A stretch of DNA of 64,000 nucleotides from Melioribacteraceae bacterium (GTDB lineage: Bacteria > Bacteroidota > Ignavibacteria > Ignavibacteriales > Melioribacteraceae): the NCBI GenBank assembly GCA_027030245.1, contig JALVFE010000035.1:124001-188000 (forward strand), in the 5' to 3' direction. The notes beneath the pieces are model-generated. The model was not told the DNA's origin. It searched no databases and was given only the letters and a program-made list of their open reading frames with translations. How positions within the stretch are numbered: the first letter of the stretch is position 1; every line of letters starts with the position of its first letter. The translations under genes and the position numbers were made by a program. This document shows positions 7,259 through 17,178 of this stretch, one piece after another.

Positions 7259-9574
7259 ATGGAAAAATTCTTAAATAAAATTCTCGGGAAACCGGTTTTA
7301 GTATTGATTACAATCTTATTAATATCAATAGCTTTCTTCTTTGTAATGAAACAAAATTCAAGGATGGAAACTGACCTCGATAAATATATGCCGCAAGAAC
7401 ATCCTGCATTTATTTACAGTAATCAAGCGGAAAAGTGGTTCAATATAAAGGACGGGATTATTATTGCCATAGAAAACGAAAACGGAATTTATAATCCCGG
7501 GACCTTAAAAAAAATAAAAGATCTTACTAAAAAACTTCAAAAGATGAAAGAAATCGAAAAGAACGATGTGACTTCCCTTTATACAGCCGACAATATTGTA
7601 GGAACGGATGACGGTCTGGATGTAAAAGCATTTTATAAACGTGTACCGAAATCCAAAGAAAAACTGGACGAACTCAGACAGAAAGTAAGAAGCAACGAAA
7701 TGGTATTTGGCAGACTGGTTTCCGAAGACGAAACCGTTTCGGTAATAATTGCAAGAATTAACAACGATGTTTTTTCTCAAGATTTCTACAATAGAATAAT
7801 CGAAGTGTCCAAGGAATTTGAGGTACCGGAAAAAATTCATGTTGCCGGTCGACCGATAGTTGAAGGAACAATGGCATTGTTGGGTCCTGCCGACATGAAA
7901 AGAATGGTTCCGATTGTAATTCTTGTAATCATAATCGTTCTATATTTGGTTATGCGAAGCATTAAAAGTACTTTCTTTACTTTGCTCGTTGTTCTATTCA
8001 GCACAATTTGGGCATTCGGACTAATGGCCGCATTGGGTATTCCGATTTATGCGGTTTCCACTATGATACCGGTCATGTTAATTGCAATCGGTGTTGCCGA
8101 TGGTATTCATTTATACAGTCATCTTTTTCATTTTATGAAAGAAAACCCGGATGCCGACAAAAAAACCGCCGTTAAAAATATGCTGCACGAAATGTGGAAA
8201 CCTGTTGTAATGACATCAGTAACTACTGCCGTAGGGTTTATTTCCCTCTTAACTTCCGAAGTTTATCCTATAAAATATTTCGGAATATTCACGGCATTCG
8301 GAGTAATGGCGGCAATGATGTTTTCTCTTGTATTGATACCGGCGGGGATCCTTTCATTCGGACTTCCAAGACCGAAGAAAAAAATTAAGGAAGAAGATGA
8401 AACCGATTCTGATAATTCACCTCATTTCGCATATAAATTTGCTGATAGCGTTATCAAACATAAAAATATGATTTATGTTGCCACTGTTCTGATTTCCGCG
8501 ATATCGATTTACGGAATAACAAAAGTTTGGATAAACTCCAGCTTTTTAGAAAAATTTGAAAAAGACAGTGAAATTGTATTAACCGATAAATTTATTAACG
8601 AACATTTCGGCGGAACAAGTACACTAAATGTTATTCTCGAAGGAATTAACGAAGGTGAATTCAAAACTCCGGATGTGTTAAGAACGGTTGCACAAATGCA
8701 AGACGAAGTGGTCGGAGAACTGCCGGTTGTAGGCAATTCTTTCTCACTTGCCGACTACCTAAAAAGAATGAACAAGGTAATGCATGCAGACAGTGCAAAA
8801 TATGAAACCATACCCGATTCAAGAGATTTGATAGCTCAGTATCTTCTTCTTTATGAAATGTCCGGCGACCCTGAAAACCTCTGGCAAGTTGTAACAGAAG
8901 ATTATAAAAAAGCAAATATTACTTTTCAGTTGAAAAGTGATAACTCTAAAGCGCTTAACAGTGCAATAGACATTATTGAAAAATACAGACCCGAATTTAA
9001 AAAAGCCGGTATCGAATTAAACTATGCCGGTTCCGGGTATAAAGCTTTGGTGTTTACGGACTTAATTCTGGAAGGACAAATCAAAAGTTTGATTATGTCG
9101 TTGTTCATAATAATAATCTTACTTTCCTTAATGTTCAAAAAATTGAGTATCGGTTTAATCGGATCGGTACCGATTATCGTAACTGCATTAATCGGTTTCG
9201 GTATAATGGGTCTGTTGAATATTCCTCTAAGCACAACAACAGCATTAATTTCCAGCATTGCAATAGGGATCGGAATCGATTATGCCGTCCATTTTATTGA
9301 ACGTTACAAAATATATGCAAACCAAACAAACGATAAAACAAAAACAACCCATTATACTATGAAACATACAGGACGTGCAATTATCTTCAATGCAATTATA
9401 GTAATTGCCGGATTTTTGGTTTTGTTATTCTCTGTTTTTCCCCCAAACAGAACACTAGGCGCAATGGTCTCACTAAATATGTTTACAAGTTTTTTGGGAA
9501 CTATAACAATAATGTTGATAATTCTTTACAACGCAAATATTTACTTTAAAAATAAAAAAGGAGAACAAAAATGA
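7259..9574 (+). CDS. MMPL/RND-superfamily envelope transporter
   Basis: A 771-residue inner-membrane protein built as two repeats: one helix (about residues 12-30), a periplasmic domain, a bundle of five helices (about 215-370), then the same plan again (about 400-765). The bundles contain the family strings IGVADGIHLYSH and IGIGIDYAVHF with conserved acidic residues in the membrane. This is the MMPL/HpnN-like branch of RND proteins rather than a drug-efflux AcrB type, and no membrane-fusion protein or TolC gene follows. A strong GGAGAAG ribosome-binding site precedes the ATG. The stop overlaps the next gene by 4 bp. Transport of a lipid or other hydrophobic envelope molecule is inferred from family and neighbours. 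Confidence 0.9.
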   Translation: MEKFLNKILGKPVLVLITILLISIAFFFVMKQNSRMETDLDKYMPQEHPAFIYSNQAEKWFNIKDGIIIAIENENGIYNPGTLKKIKDLTKKLQKMKEIEKNDVTSLYTADNIVGTDDGLDVKAFYKRVPKSKEKLDELRQKVRSNEMVFGRLVSEDETVSVIIARINNDVFSQDFYNRIIEVSKEFEVPEKIHVAGRPIVEGTMALLGPADMKRMVPIVILVIIIVLYLVMRSIKSTFFTLLVVLFSTIWAFGLMAALGIPIYAVSTMIPVMLIAIGVADGIHLYSHLFHFMKENPDADKKTAVKNMLHEMWKPVVMTSVTTAVGFISLLTSEVYPIKYFGIFTAFGVMAAMMFSLVLIPAGILSFGLPRPKKKIKEEDETDSDNSPHFAYKFADSVIKHKNMIYVATVLISAISIYGITKVWINSSFLEKFEKDSEIVLTDKFINEHFGGTSTLNVILEGINEGEFKTPDVLRTVAQMQDEVVGELPVVGNSFSLADYLKRMNKVMHADSAKYETIPDSRDLIAQYLLLYEMSGDPENLWQVVTEDYKKANITFQLKSDNSKALNSAIDIIEKYRPEFKKAGIELNYAGSGYKALVFTDLILEGQIKSLIMSLFIIIILLSLMFKKLSIGLIGSVPIIVTALIGFGIMGLLNIPLSTTTALISSIAIGIGIDYAVHFIERYKIYANQTNDKTKTTHYTMKHTGRAIIFNAIIVIAGFLVLLFSVFPPNRTLGAMVSLNMFTSFLGTITIMLIILYNANIYFKNKKGEQK

Positions 9575-10350
9575 AACGATTAAGCTTATTAGCCTTACTG
9601 TTATTGTTAACGGCAATAACAATTCCGGCACAAAACAATCTAACCGGATTACAAATAATGGAAAAGGTTTATAATCGACCTACGGGAAATGATATGGAAG
9701 CTAATCTGACAATGATTCTGATTAGCTCAAGCGGGAACGAAAGGGTACGCGAAATCAAGCAGTATATTAAAGATTTCGGGGATGTCGAAAAGAAAATAAT
9801 GTTCTTTATTAAACCGGCCGACGTAAGAAATACATCCTTTATGAATTGGAGCTATGATGATCCGAATAAAGATGACGATCAATGGATTTATCTTCCCGCG
9901 CTTAAAAAAGTAAAACGAATTTCGAGCGACAGCAAAGGCGATTATTTTATGGGTTCCGATTTTACTTACGATGATTTAGGCGATAGAAAACCTAACGAAG
10001 ATACACACAAAATTTTACGCGAAGAAAAACTAAACGGCGAAGATTGTTACGTAATCGAAAGTATACCGAAAGACGAAGATTATATGTATTCCAAAACAGT
10101 TACTTGGATAGTTAAAGATAAATGGATAGGTCTCAAAAAAGAATTCTATGACGAAGACGGCGAGTATTTAAAAACTTTGAATATTAAAGATTATAAAAAT
10201 ATCAAAGGTTACTGGATTATTACCGGAACGGAAATGGACAACGTACAGAAAAATCATAAAACCATTATGAAACTTAGTAATGTTAAAATCGATATTGGCA
10301 TTCCCGCTAACAAATTCACCGAAAGAATGATGAAAAGAGGGCTAAAATGA
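9571..10350 (+). CDS. Periplasmic outer-membrane lipoprotein-sorting (LolA-fold) protein
   Basis: A 259-residue exported protein with a signal peptide ending near IPAQ (residues 1-21). The rest is rich in beta strands and contains the features of the COG2834 'outer membrane lipoprotein-sorting protein' group: FFIKPADVRNTSFMNWSYDD, QWIYLPALKKVKRI, GSDFTYDDLGDR and an ESIPKDEDY segment. These proteins share the LolA/LolB fold and carry hydrophobic cargo across the periplasm. It overlaps the pump gene and the barrel gene by 4 bp each. It is not the housekeeping LolA. I infer that it takes cargo from the RND protein and passes it to the barrel. Confidence 0.85.
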   Translation: MKRLSLLALLLLLTAITIPAQNNLTGLQIMEKVYNRPTGNDMEANLTMILISSSGNERVREIKQYIKDFGDVEKKIMFFIKPADVRNTSFMNWSYDDPNKDDDQWIYLPALKKVKRISSDSKGDYFMGSDFTYDDLGDRKPNEDTHKILREEKLNGEDCYVIESIPKDEDYMYSKTVTWIVKDKWIGLKKEFYDEDGEYLKTLNIKDYKNIKGYWIITGTEMDNVQKNHKTIMKLSNVKIDIGIPANKFTERMMKRGLK

Positions 10351-11591
10351 AAACGTTAAAATTTCATAATCTTATTGTTTTAATAATCCTCGGATTATTT
10401 TCCACAACAAATTATGCCCAAGATTTATCGTTGACCGGTTATGCGCGTAATTATACCGGCTTGCTTATAAATGGCGATAACAATTTCTCAATAATCCAAA
10501 ATACTTTTAACTTAAATATTGAGCAAAGAAAAGATATAGTTGCTTACAAGGTAAATCCGTACATGTACCAATATGCAAACAGAGAACTTGAGTTGGGATT
10601 GCGCGAAGTATATTTGGATATCTACTTAAATTCCATTGATATAAGAATTGGTAAGCAACAAATAATTTGGGGAAAAGCCGATGGGGTTTTCATTACCGAT
10701 ATAGTTTCTCCGAAAGATTTGCGCGAATTCTTATTGCCCGATTTCGACGAGATACGAATGGGAGTAAATGCCATTAAAGCTGATTATTACATCGGCGATA
10801 ATACATTCGAGTTGGTTTGGATTCCTACTTTTACTCCTACTTTATATCCCGATGCTTCCTCAATTTGGCAACTCAAGCCGGATTTCCCGGTTAATCCCAC
10901 TTTCGATTACTCGAAAGTAGATGTTGAACAATCTTTTAAAAACAGTGAAATTTTCGGAAAGTTTTCAATGCTTACATCCTTAATCGATTTGGAAATTATG
11001 GGAGCTTATGCATGGGATGACGATCCGACAATGCACGCATTCAAACAAATCGATCCCGCAACACATACTTTAACAGGTTTGAAAATCGTTCCGGAACATC
11101 ATCGATTGACAATCGGGGGAGGAAGTTTCAGTACAACGGTCGGACCATTTGTTTTTAGAGGCGAAGGAGCCTATTACAACGGTAAAGGTTTTAACACGAC
11201 AGATCCTAAAGTACAAGACGGCGTTGTGGAGAAAGATTATTTACACTACTTACTCGGTACAGATTTCACTGTTTGGGATATCAATACCAGCATCCAATTC
11301 ATCCAACAAAGAATATTGGATTACAATGATTTTATTAATACCGACGAAGTACAAAACATGGCAACCTTTCTTGCCGCTACCGATTATCTGAATGAAACGT
11401 TGCATTTACGATTTTTTATGTATTACGATTTCGAAAACAGTGCTTCGTTAATACGTCCGACTATCACTTATGACGTTGCCGACGGTTTTACGGCTTTATT
11501 GGGGGCAAATATTTTTACCGGAACAGAAGGTATGTTCGGGCGGTTTAATAATAACGATATGATTTATACGAAAATTAAATACAGTTTTTAA
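10347..11591 (+). CDS. DUF1302-like outer-membrane beta-barrel protein
   Basis: A 414-residue protein with a signal peptide (about residues 1-25, ending NYAQ) and alternating hydrophobic/polar strands through to a C-terminal aromatic residue (KYSF), the usual end of an outer-membrane barrel. The segment IRIGKQQIIWGKADG followed by SPKDLREF (about residues 95-125) is characteristic of DUF1302-like proteins often found beside MMPL pumps and LolA-fold proteins. Translation is coupled to the preceding gene. It is the outer-membrane end of the system by inference, possibly a receptor or conduit for the exported molecule. Confidence 0.8.
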   Translation: MKTLKFHNLIVLIILGLFSTTNYAQDLSLTGYARNYTGLLINGDNNFSIIQNTFNLNIEQRKDIVAYKVNPYMYQYANRELELGLREVYLDIYLNSIDIRIGKQQIIWGKADGVFITDIVSPKDLREFLLPDFDEIRMGVNAIKADYYIGDNTFELVWIPTFTPTLYPDASSIWQLKPDFPVNPTFDYSKVDVEQSFKNSEIFGKFSMLTSLIDLEIMGAYAWDDDPTMHAFKQIDPATHTLTGLKIVPEHHRLTIGGGSFSTTVGPFVFRGEGAYYNGKGFNTTDPKVQDGVVEKDYLHYLLGTDFTVWDINTSIQFIQQRILDYNDFINTDEVQNMATFLAATDYLNETLHLRFFMYYDFENSASLIRPTITYDVADGFTALLGANIFTGTEGMFGRFNNNDMIYTKIKYSF

Positions 11592-11625
11592 CCCTACTCC
11601 ACATTCATAATCGATACCCACAAAG

Positions 11626-11648
11626 CCCGGTTTCATTAAGAAACCGGG
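11626..11648. terminator. Bidirectional terminator between convergent genes
   Basis: CCCGGTTT (11626-11633), loop CATTAAG, AAACCGGG (11641-11648), followed by TTTTTATTTT on the plus strand. The hairpin includes the last codons and stop of the minus-strand SPFH gene. Confidence 0.85.
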
Positions 11649-12409
11649 TTTTTATTTTCATTTTTCTTTAGAAACGGTTCGAGTAAATCAATCGGAACCG
11701 GGAAAATTGTTGTTGAATTCTTCTCCGATGCAACTTCCGTCAATGTTTGCAAAAACCTCAGTTGAAGCGCAATAGGTTCGTCGGCTATAACTTTCGCTGC
11801 TTCGCTCAATTTCTGACTTGCTTGAAATTCACCTTCGGCATGAATAATTTTCGCTCTTCGTTCCCTTTCCGCTTCCGCTTGCTTTGCCATTGCGCGCTGC
11901 ATTTCAACAGGCAAATCCACGTGCTTTATTTCAACGTTAGAAACTTTAATACCCCACGGTTCCGTTTGATGATCGATTATTTTCTGTAACTGTGCATTAA
12001 GTTTTTCCCGCTCGGCAAGTATTTCATCGAGCATAGATTGACCGAGAACGCTCCTTAGCGTTGTTTGCGAAAGTTGGGAAGTGGCGTCGAAATATCTTTC
12101 AACTTCAACTACCGCTTTATCGGCATATACAACCCGGAAATAAACAACGGCATTTACTTTTAGCGATACATTGTCTTTCGTTATTACGTCTTGCGTCGGA
12201 ACATCTAAAACGACGGTGCGTAAACTTACGCGAACCATTCTATCAACAATCGGTATCAAGATTATTAATCCGGGACCTTTCGCGCCGATGAGTCGCCCCA
12301 ACCGGAAAACAACGCCGCGCTCGTATTCCCTTAAAATCCTTATTGCATTTGCTAAAATCAGCACAACGAATAAAATTATCACTCCAATGTATGTTGGCAA
12401 CGGTCCCAT
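11636..12409 (-). CDS. SPFH/Band-7 (slipin/stomatin-type) membrane protein
   Basis: A 257-residue protein with one N-terminal membrane helix (about residues 5-24) followed by the SPFH domain ([21 protein letters not shown], about 28-48) and a helical region rich in Glu/Arg/Ala (about 170-215) that usually drives oligomerisation. It belongs to the slipin branch found next to long NfeD proteins. The NfeD gene lies 15 bp upstream on the same strand. Such pairs assemble into inner-membrane cages that organise or protect membrane domains, and the NfeD-type protease can cleave the stomatin C-terminus in archaeal examples. The physiological role here is unknown. Confidence 0.92.
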   Translation of the reverse strand: MGPLPTYIGVIILFVVLILANAIRILREYERGVVFRLGRLIGAKGPGLIILIPIVDRMVRVSLRTVVLDVPTQDVITKDNVSLKVNAVVYFRVVYADKAVVEVERYFDATSQLSQTTLRSVLGQSMLDEILAEREKLNAQLQKIIDHQTEPWGIKVSNVEIKHVDLPVEMQRAMAKQAEAERERRAKIIHAEGEFQASQKLSEAAKVIADEPIALQLRFLQTLTEVASEKNSTTIFPVPIDLLEPFLKKNENKNPVS

Positions 12410-12424
12410 AATGCCTCCGATTTA

Positions 12425-13708
12425 TTATTTAACTTTTTTAACTTTTAAAATTAAGTTCGAAACTTCCACAACAACCACTTTTTCGTTTTTACTTATCGGA
12501 CCTTCCACGCTTTCGGCTTCCCAAATCTCTCCGTGTATTTTAACTTGTCCAGCTGGATTCAATTTTGTTAAAGCGGTTCCCTCTTCGTTTATCAATCCCT
12601 CTTTACCGGTGGAAGGCTTTAACCTTTGCGCTTTTATTCCCAACCCGATTGCAAAAAGGAAAAACAGAAGCGTTAAGCCTGTTATCAAAATAATTACTTC
12701 CCAAGAAATAGATACGGCTTCCAAAGCGGATTCCACATCGATTAACATTATCGATCCCAGAACAAGCGATATTGTTCCGCCGATACTTAACAAGCCGTGA
12801 CTCACAATCTTAACTTCGAGAACAAACAAAATTATTCCGAAAATAATGAGCGCCAGTCCGGCATAATTGACCGGAAGAGTATTGAGCGAATAAAAAGCCA
12901 ATATTAAACTTATAACGCCGATTACTCCGGGAAAAATTGCGCCCGGATTGTAAAGCTCGAATAACAATCCGTAAATCCCCAGCATAAAAAGAATATATGC
13001 AATGTTCGGATCGCTTATCACATTCAAAATTTTCTGCTTAAGCGTCATATCGAAGAAAACCGTTTTCGCATTTGCCGTTTCCAGCTTTACCTTTCCGCCG
13101 GGTAATTCAACTTCCTTTCCGTCCGCTTCTTGCAAGAGTTGTCTTACGTTTTCCGCAACCAAATCTATAATGTTTTTATCCAATGCTTCGGTTTCCGTAA
13201 TCGACAAACTATGCCTTACGGCTTCTTCCGCCCATTTAACGTTTCTTTTACGTTTCTCGCTTATTGTTCTTATGAAAGCAGCGGCGTCGTTTGTTGCCTT
13301 TGTCATCATTATAGAATCTTGTTGACCCTGAAGTGTAACCGGATGCGCGGCTCCCATGTTTGTTCCCGGAGCCATTGCGGCAATATGCGCCGCTAACGTT
13401 ATGAAAACTCCCGCCGATGCGGCACGCGAACCGGAAGGATAAACATAAACCACAACGGGTAACGGGGAATTCAATATATTTTTTACTATCTCACGAGTTG
13501 AATTTAAGAGTCCGCCCGGAGTGTTTAATTCGATTACTAAACATTCCGCATCCATCGACTGCGCTTTTTGAATTCCGGTTTTAATGTAATCGGCCGATGC
13601 CGGATTGATAGCGCCGTCGATTCCTATTACCAATACCTCCGATTCTTGTGCAGCCGGGAAAGTGGAAAATAACAAAAGGCATGCAAAGATTAATTTTATT
13701 CCTCGCAT
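12425..13708 (-). CDS. Long-form NfeD membrane serine protease (ClpP-class)
   Basis: A 427-residue protein in the order signal peptide (1-20), ClpP/SppA-like serine protease domain (about 25-220), four to five membrane helices (about 230-365), and a C-terminal soluble OB-fold NfeDC domain (about 375-427). The protease region contains YPSGSRAASAGVFI, with the nucleophile Ser in the ASAG context, and GTNMGAAHPV, both as in archaeal 1510-N stomatin-specific protease. A general base Lys is likely within the following helix. It is the upstream partner of the SPFH gene and the two are probably co-transcribed. Confidence 0.92.
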   Translation of the reverse strand: MRGIKLIFACLLLFSTFPAAQESEVLVIGIDGAINPASADYIKTGIQKAQSMDAECLVIELNTPGGLLNSTREIVKNILNSPLPVVVYVYPSGSRAASAGVFITLAAHIAAMAPGTNMGAAHPVTLQGQQDSIMMTKATNDAAAFIRTISEKRKRNVKWAEEAVRHSLSITETEALDKNIIDLVAENVRQLLQEADGKEVELPGGKVKLETANAKTVFFDMTLKQKILNVISDPNIAYILFMLGIYGLLFELYNPGAIFPGVIGVISLILAFYSLNTLPVNYAGLALIIFGIILFVLEVKIVSHGLLSIGGTISLVLGSIMLIDVESALEAVSISWEVIILITGLTLLFFLFAIGLGIKAQRLKPSTGKEGLINEEGTALTKLNPAGQVKIHGEIWEAESVEGPISKNEKVVVVEVSNLILKVKKVK

Positions 13709-13756
13709 GACATTTCCGATATGTTTATCTTTTTATTTAAAATATGGAAAATTAAG

Positions 13757-14545
13757 ATGATTAGCAACAGAGACGGAATTAATTATAATTTACTTTCGGA
13801 CGGTTACGATAAAAGATACGATTATAATGATCATCCCGAAATTACGCTTGCAATCAACAATTTAATCCCTGCAAACAATTGCGTATCTGTTTTGGAAGCG
13901 GGAGCCGGCACTTGCCATTGGTTGAAAAATATACGGAATAAAAATGTAGAACGTTTCGGCATCGATATTTCTTTGCAAATGCTTCTTAAAGCGGATAAAA
14001 ATTCACACAAATTGAATTTGGTAAACGGTGACGCACAATTACTGCCGTTCAAACGGGAATCTTTTGATATGATTTTTTGCGTGAACGCACTCCATTACTT
14101 CCGGAACAAATCAAAATTTTTTGCAGAAGCTTTCTCCGCTTTACGTGGAAACGGTTTACTGGCAATTTATACTTTCGATCCGAGAACAAAAGGCGACCAT
14201 TGGTACATTTACGATTACTTCGAAGGAGTGTATGAATTCGATTTGCAACGTTTCTTGTCCGTCGATGAAATCGGGAAACAATTGACTGAAAACGGTTTCG
14301 AAAATATTCAAATCAATAAAACGGAATTTATATCCGACGATAAAACTCCAGACAATATTTTCAACGATCCGTTTTTAGAAAAAGGGGGTTCTTCCCAAAC
14401 GGCAATGTTAAGCGGGAAAGAATACGAGCGCGGAATGGAAAAAATAAAAAATGAAATAAAAGAAGCGGCATCGAACGGAAAAGAATTAATATTTCCCGTC
14501 AGGCTCACTATGTTCGAAATTACCGGAAGGAAACCTAAGCATTAA
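13757..14545 (+). CDS. Class I SAM-dependent methyltransferase
   Basis: A protein of about 262 residues with the Rossmann-type methyltransferase motif I (VLEAGAGTCHWLKNI), an acidic residue after strand 2 (FGIDIS), motif II (NGDAQLLPF) and a post-II FCVNALHYF segment, as in UbiE/BioC-like enzymes. I choose the ATG at 13757, giving MISNRDGIN, over the ATG at 13721, because the extra twelve residues are hydrophobic and atypical and would run the start almost into the divergent NfeD promoter. The acceptor substrate cannot be predicted. The 3' end overlaps the convergent histidine kinase gene by 11 bp. Confidence 0.85.
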   Translation: MISNRDGINYNLLSDGYDKRYDYNDHPEITLAINNLIPANNCVSVLEAGAGTCHWLKNIRNKNVERFGIDISLQMLLKADKNSHKLNLVNGDAQLLPFKRESFDMIFCVNALHYFRNKSKFFAEAFSALRGNGLLAIYTFDPRTKGDHWYIYDYFEGVYEFDLQRFLSVDEIGKQLTENGFENIQINKTEFISDDKTPDNIFNDPFLEKGGSSQTAMLSGKEYERGMEKIKNEIKEAASNGKELIFPVRLTMFEITGRKPKH

Positions 14546-17021
14546 CATTGGTTTGGGCTTTAATTTCCTCTTTCCAAACGGGCAACGTAAAGATGAATTC
14601 GCTTCCTTTTCCGATTTCGGTTTCGACCCAAATCTTTCCGCCGTTTTTCTCGACGAACTCTTTCGATAAAATCAAACCGAGACCCGTGCCTTTTTCCTGA
14701 TCCGTTCCTTTCGTTGTTACATGCTGATCGATTCTGAATAATTTATTTTTAATCTCTTCCTTCATTCCCACGCCGTTATCTTTCACGGAGATTTGCAGAT
14801 AGTTTTCTTTCTCTTCAACTTTAACTCTCACTTCACCGCCGGATTTGGTAAACTTGATTGCGTTAGAGAGAAGATTTCTTATAACCGCATCAACCATAAA
14901 CTTATCGGCAAACACTTTTATATCTTCCGTTACTTCGTTGATTAGTCTGACCTTTTTCTTGGTGGCATTTACTTGGAACAATGCAATTATGGTATCGATA
15001 AGCGAAGTTAAATTAAATTCCGAAGGCGTATACTGAATTTTACCCGATTGAATTCTCGACCACTGCAAAAGGTTTTCGAGAAGGGCAAAAATATTTTTAG
15101 CCGATTTATAAATGTTTGTGGAAAATTCTTTTATTTCTTCTTTGGGAAGGTCGTCAAAATCCTCTACAAGATATTCGGCAAAACCGAGTAATGAAGTAAA
15201 CGGACTTTTCAAATCGTGAGAAATTATCGAAAAGAATTTATCTTTATTAGCGTTCAGCTCTTTAAGTTGTTCTTCCGATTCGATCAGTTTTTGATTTAAC
15301 TCAATCATCTTTTGTGCGTTTTCTTCAATCAAATCCCGGTTGATCTGAAGCTCTTCAACAAACCGTTCTATTTCCGCTTCGTATTCTTTTCTCTCTTTAA
15401 TATCGTGGAAAGCCGTTACGGTTCCCACTATTTCGCCGTTTCTGATTATCGGTGAAGTAACGAAAGATACGGGTAGAAGATCACCCGATTTTATTTTGAA
15501 ATAATCTTCCCGGATTCTGTAAATCTCGCCCGTCTCCAGCGCGCGCGTTATCGGGCAATCGTGTATTTCTTCTTCGGATTCGTGCATGGAATGTATTAAG
15601 CTGTGCAGCTTATGGTTTTCAAGATCTTGTTCCGTCCATCCTAAAAGTCTTGTAAATTCCGGATTGATAAAATCCGCATACCCGTTTTTATCGAGCACAA
15701 AAATTCCTTCACCCAGAACCGAAGTTATTTCTTTAAGCTTCGTTTCGCTTTCCATTAATTGGTTTGCAATCATTTTCCGCTCGTTTATATCGAGCGTGGC
15801 TCCGATGAAACCGATAAATTCACCGTTCGATAAAAACCTTGGTATTGCTTGATCCAATACCCATTTGTAATTTCCGTCGCCGTCTTTCAACCGGTATTCA
15901 ACGCTGAATCTGCTTTTTTGTTCGTATGCATCTTTAATTACCGAGTTATAATATTCGATATCGTCCAAATGTACTTTGTCTTCAGGAATTGTCTCGAGTT
16001 CGCTTTCCAAATTATTATTTCTGAACTCAAGCCATGCTTTGTTAAAATAAGTGTTATTGGACTCACGGTCTGTCATCCAAATCATAAACGGCAAATGATC
16101 GGCAAGATAAAAGAATCTTTCTTCCAATTCCTTCAACATTGTTTGGGTATTTTTTTTCAGACTGATATCCGTCACGGTTCCGATTACATACCGGGGTTTA
16201 CCGTTTTCATGTTCGGCAACCCGTGCGGTAAACGAAACCCAAAGCCAGTTACCTGTTTTGGTGAGTAAACGGAATTCGCACTCGAACCTTTCGGCTTTTC
16301 CTTCGGCAATTCTACGGAATGTTTCGGTCACTCTTAGTTTATCTTCGGGGTGAACTTGTTTTTCCAATGATGAGTGCTCTGCCGGTAATTCGTTTTGTCC
16401 GTATTCTAAAATTTCATGAAAGCCTTTCGAAAGCACAAGTTTATCGTTTTGCACGTTCCATTCCCAGAAACCGATGCCGAATTCATCAATCATCATCTTG
16501 TGTTTTTTCTTTTCATTCTCAAGGCGTGCAAGTTCGGCTTGTAAATTTTTAATTAATTCTTTTTCCACACCTTCCTTGCTCTCGGATTCTTCTTCCCCGT
16601 TCTTTTTTAGTTTAATCGCTTCTTCAAGATGTTTTCTGTTCGTTACATCGTTAACCGTAATCGTGGCGCCGGTTACTTCATTGTTGTTTATCACCGGATT
16701 GAAAAAGAAATCGTAATAAAGTTTTTTGCCTTTAATTTCGTATTCAAAATTTTTCTTAAATTTTTCTCCGCTCAAAACTCTTGCGAAACATTCTTTCCAG
16801 ATACTAAATTTTTGCTCTTCATCCGATTCCAGCAGTGATGACAAATCCCGGTTTTCATCGAATTCCGTATTAAAAAACAAACGATACAAATCTTTAAAAG
16901 CATGATTATACGCAATAATTCTATGGTTTTTATCAATCGCCCAAACAGGATAAGGCGAATTTTCCAGAAAGGATTTAAATGTAGATTCCAAGTCCGATGA
17001 ATTTTGTAATACTAATGTCAT
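14535..17021 (-). CDS. Multi-PAS soluble sensor histidine kinase
   Basis: An 828-residue kinase with no membrane helices. Domains in order: PAS (about 10-125), a charged coiled-coil linker, a PAS/PAC (about 180-295), a third PAS (295-420), a fourth PAS (425-545), a coiled coil, a HisKA dimerisation domain with phosphoacceptor His about 602 in SIISHDLKSPF, and an HATPase_c domain with N-box NLLSNAIKF, DNGVGM and GTGLGL motifs. It has no receiver domain and no response regulator gene next to it, so its partner is elsewhere. The several PAS domains suggest cytoplasmic sensing of small molecules or redox state. No cofactor-binding residue was identified. Confidence 0.93.
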   Translation of the reverse strand: MTLVLQNSSDLESTFKSFLENSPYPVWAIDKNHRIIAYNHAFKDLYRLFFNTEFDENRDLSSLLESDEEQKFSIWKECFARVLSGEKFKKNFEYEIKGKKLYYDFFFNPVINNNEVTGATITVNDVTNRKHLEEAIKLKKNGEEESESKEGVEKELIKNLQAELARLENEKKKHKMMIDEFGIGFWEWNVQNDKLVLSKGFHEILEYGQNELPAEHSSLEKQVHPEDKLRVTETFRRIAEGKAERFECEFRLLTKTGNWLWVSFTARVAEHENGKPRYVIGTVTDISLKKNTQTMLKELEERFFYLADHLPFMIWMTDRESNNTYFNKAWLEFRNNNLESELETIPEDKVHLDDIEYYNSVIKDAYEQKSRFSVEYRLKDGDGNYKWVLDQAIPRFLSNGEFIGFIGATLDINERKMIANQLMESETKLKEITSVLGEGIFVLDKNGYADFINPEFTRLLGWTEQDLENHKLHSLIHSMHESEEEIHDCPITRALETGEIYRIREDYFKIKSGDLLPVSFVTSPIIRNGEIVGTVTAFHDIKERKEYEAEIERFVEELQINRDLIEENAQKMIELNQKLIESEEQLKELNANKDKFFSIISHDLKSPFTSLLGFAEYLVEDFDDLPKEEIKEFSTNIYKSAKNIFALLENLLQWSRIQSGKIQYTPSEFNLTSLIDTIIALFQVNATKKKVRLINEVTEDIKVFADKFMVDAVIRNLLSNAIKFTKSGGEVRVKVEEKENYLQISVKDNGVGMKEEIKNKLFRIDQHVTTKGTDQEKGTGLGLILSKEFVEKNGGKIWVETEIGKGSEFIFTLPVWKEEIKAQTNVNA

Positions 17022-17178
17022 AGCGCCCGTTTGTTTTAGTATTATCCAACTAACATTCTACTATCGAAAGAACGGATATTTTCTTTAATGTTCCTTTTGC
17101 GAAATAATTATATTTGTAAGGTCAATTAATTTCGGCTTGGAATTCTTTGGGGGGACAATCAAACAATACGGATACCAA

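Noticed and set aside
13721-13756. Upstream ATG for the methyltransferase
   Set aside because: It gives a short hydrophobic leader lacking in this soluble enzyme family and almost touches the divergent gene start.
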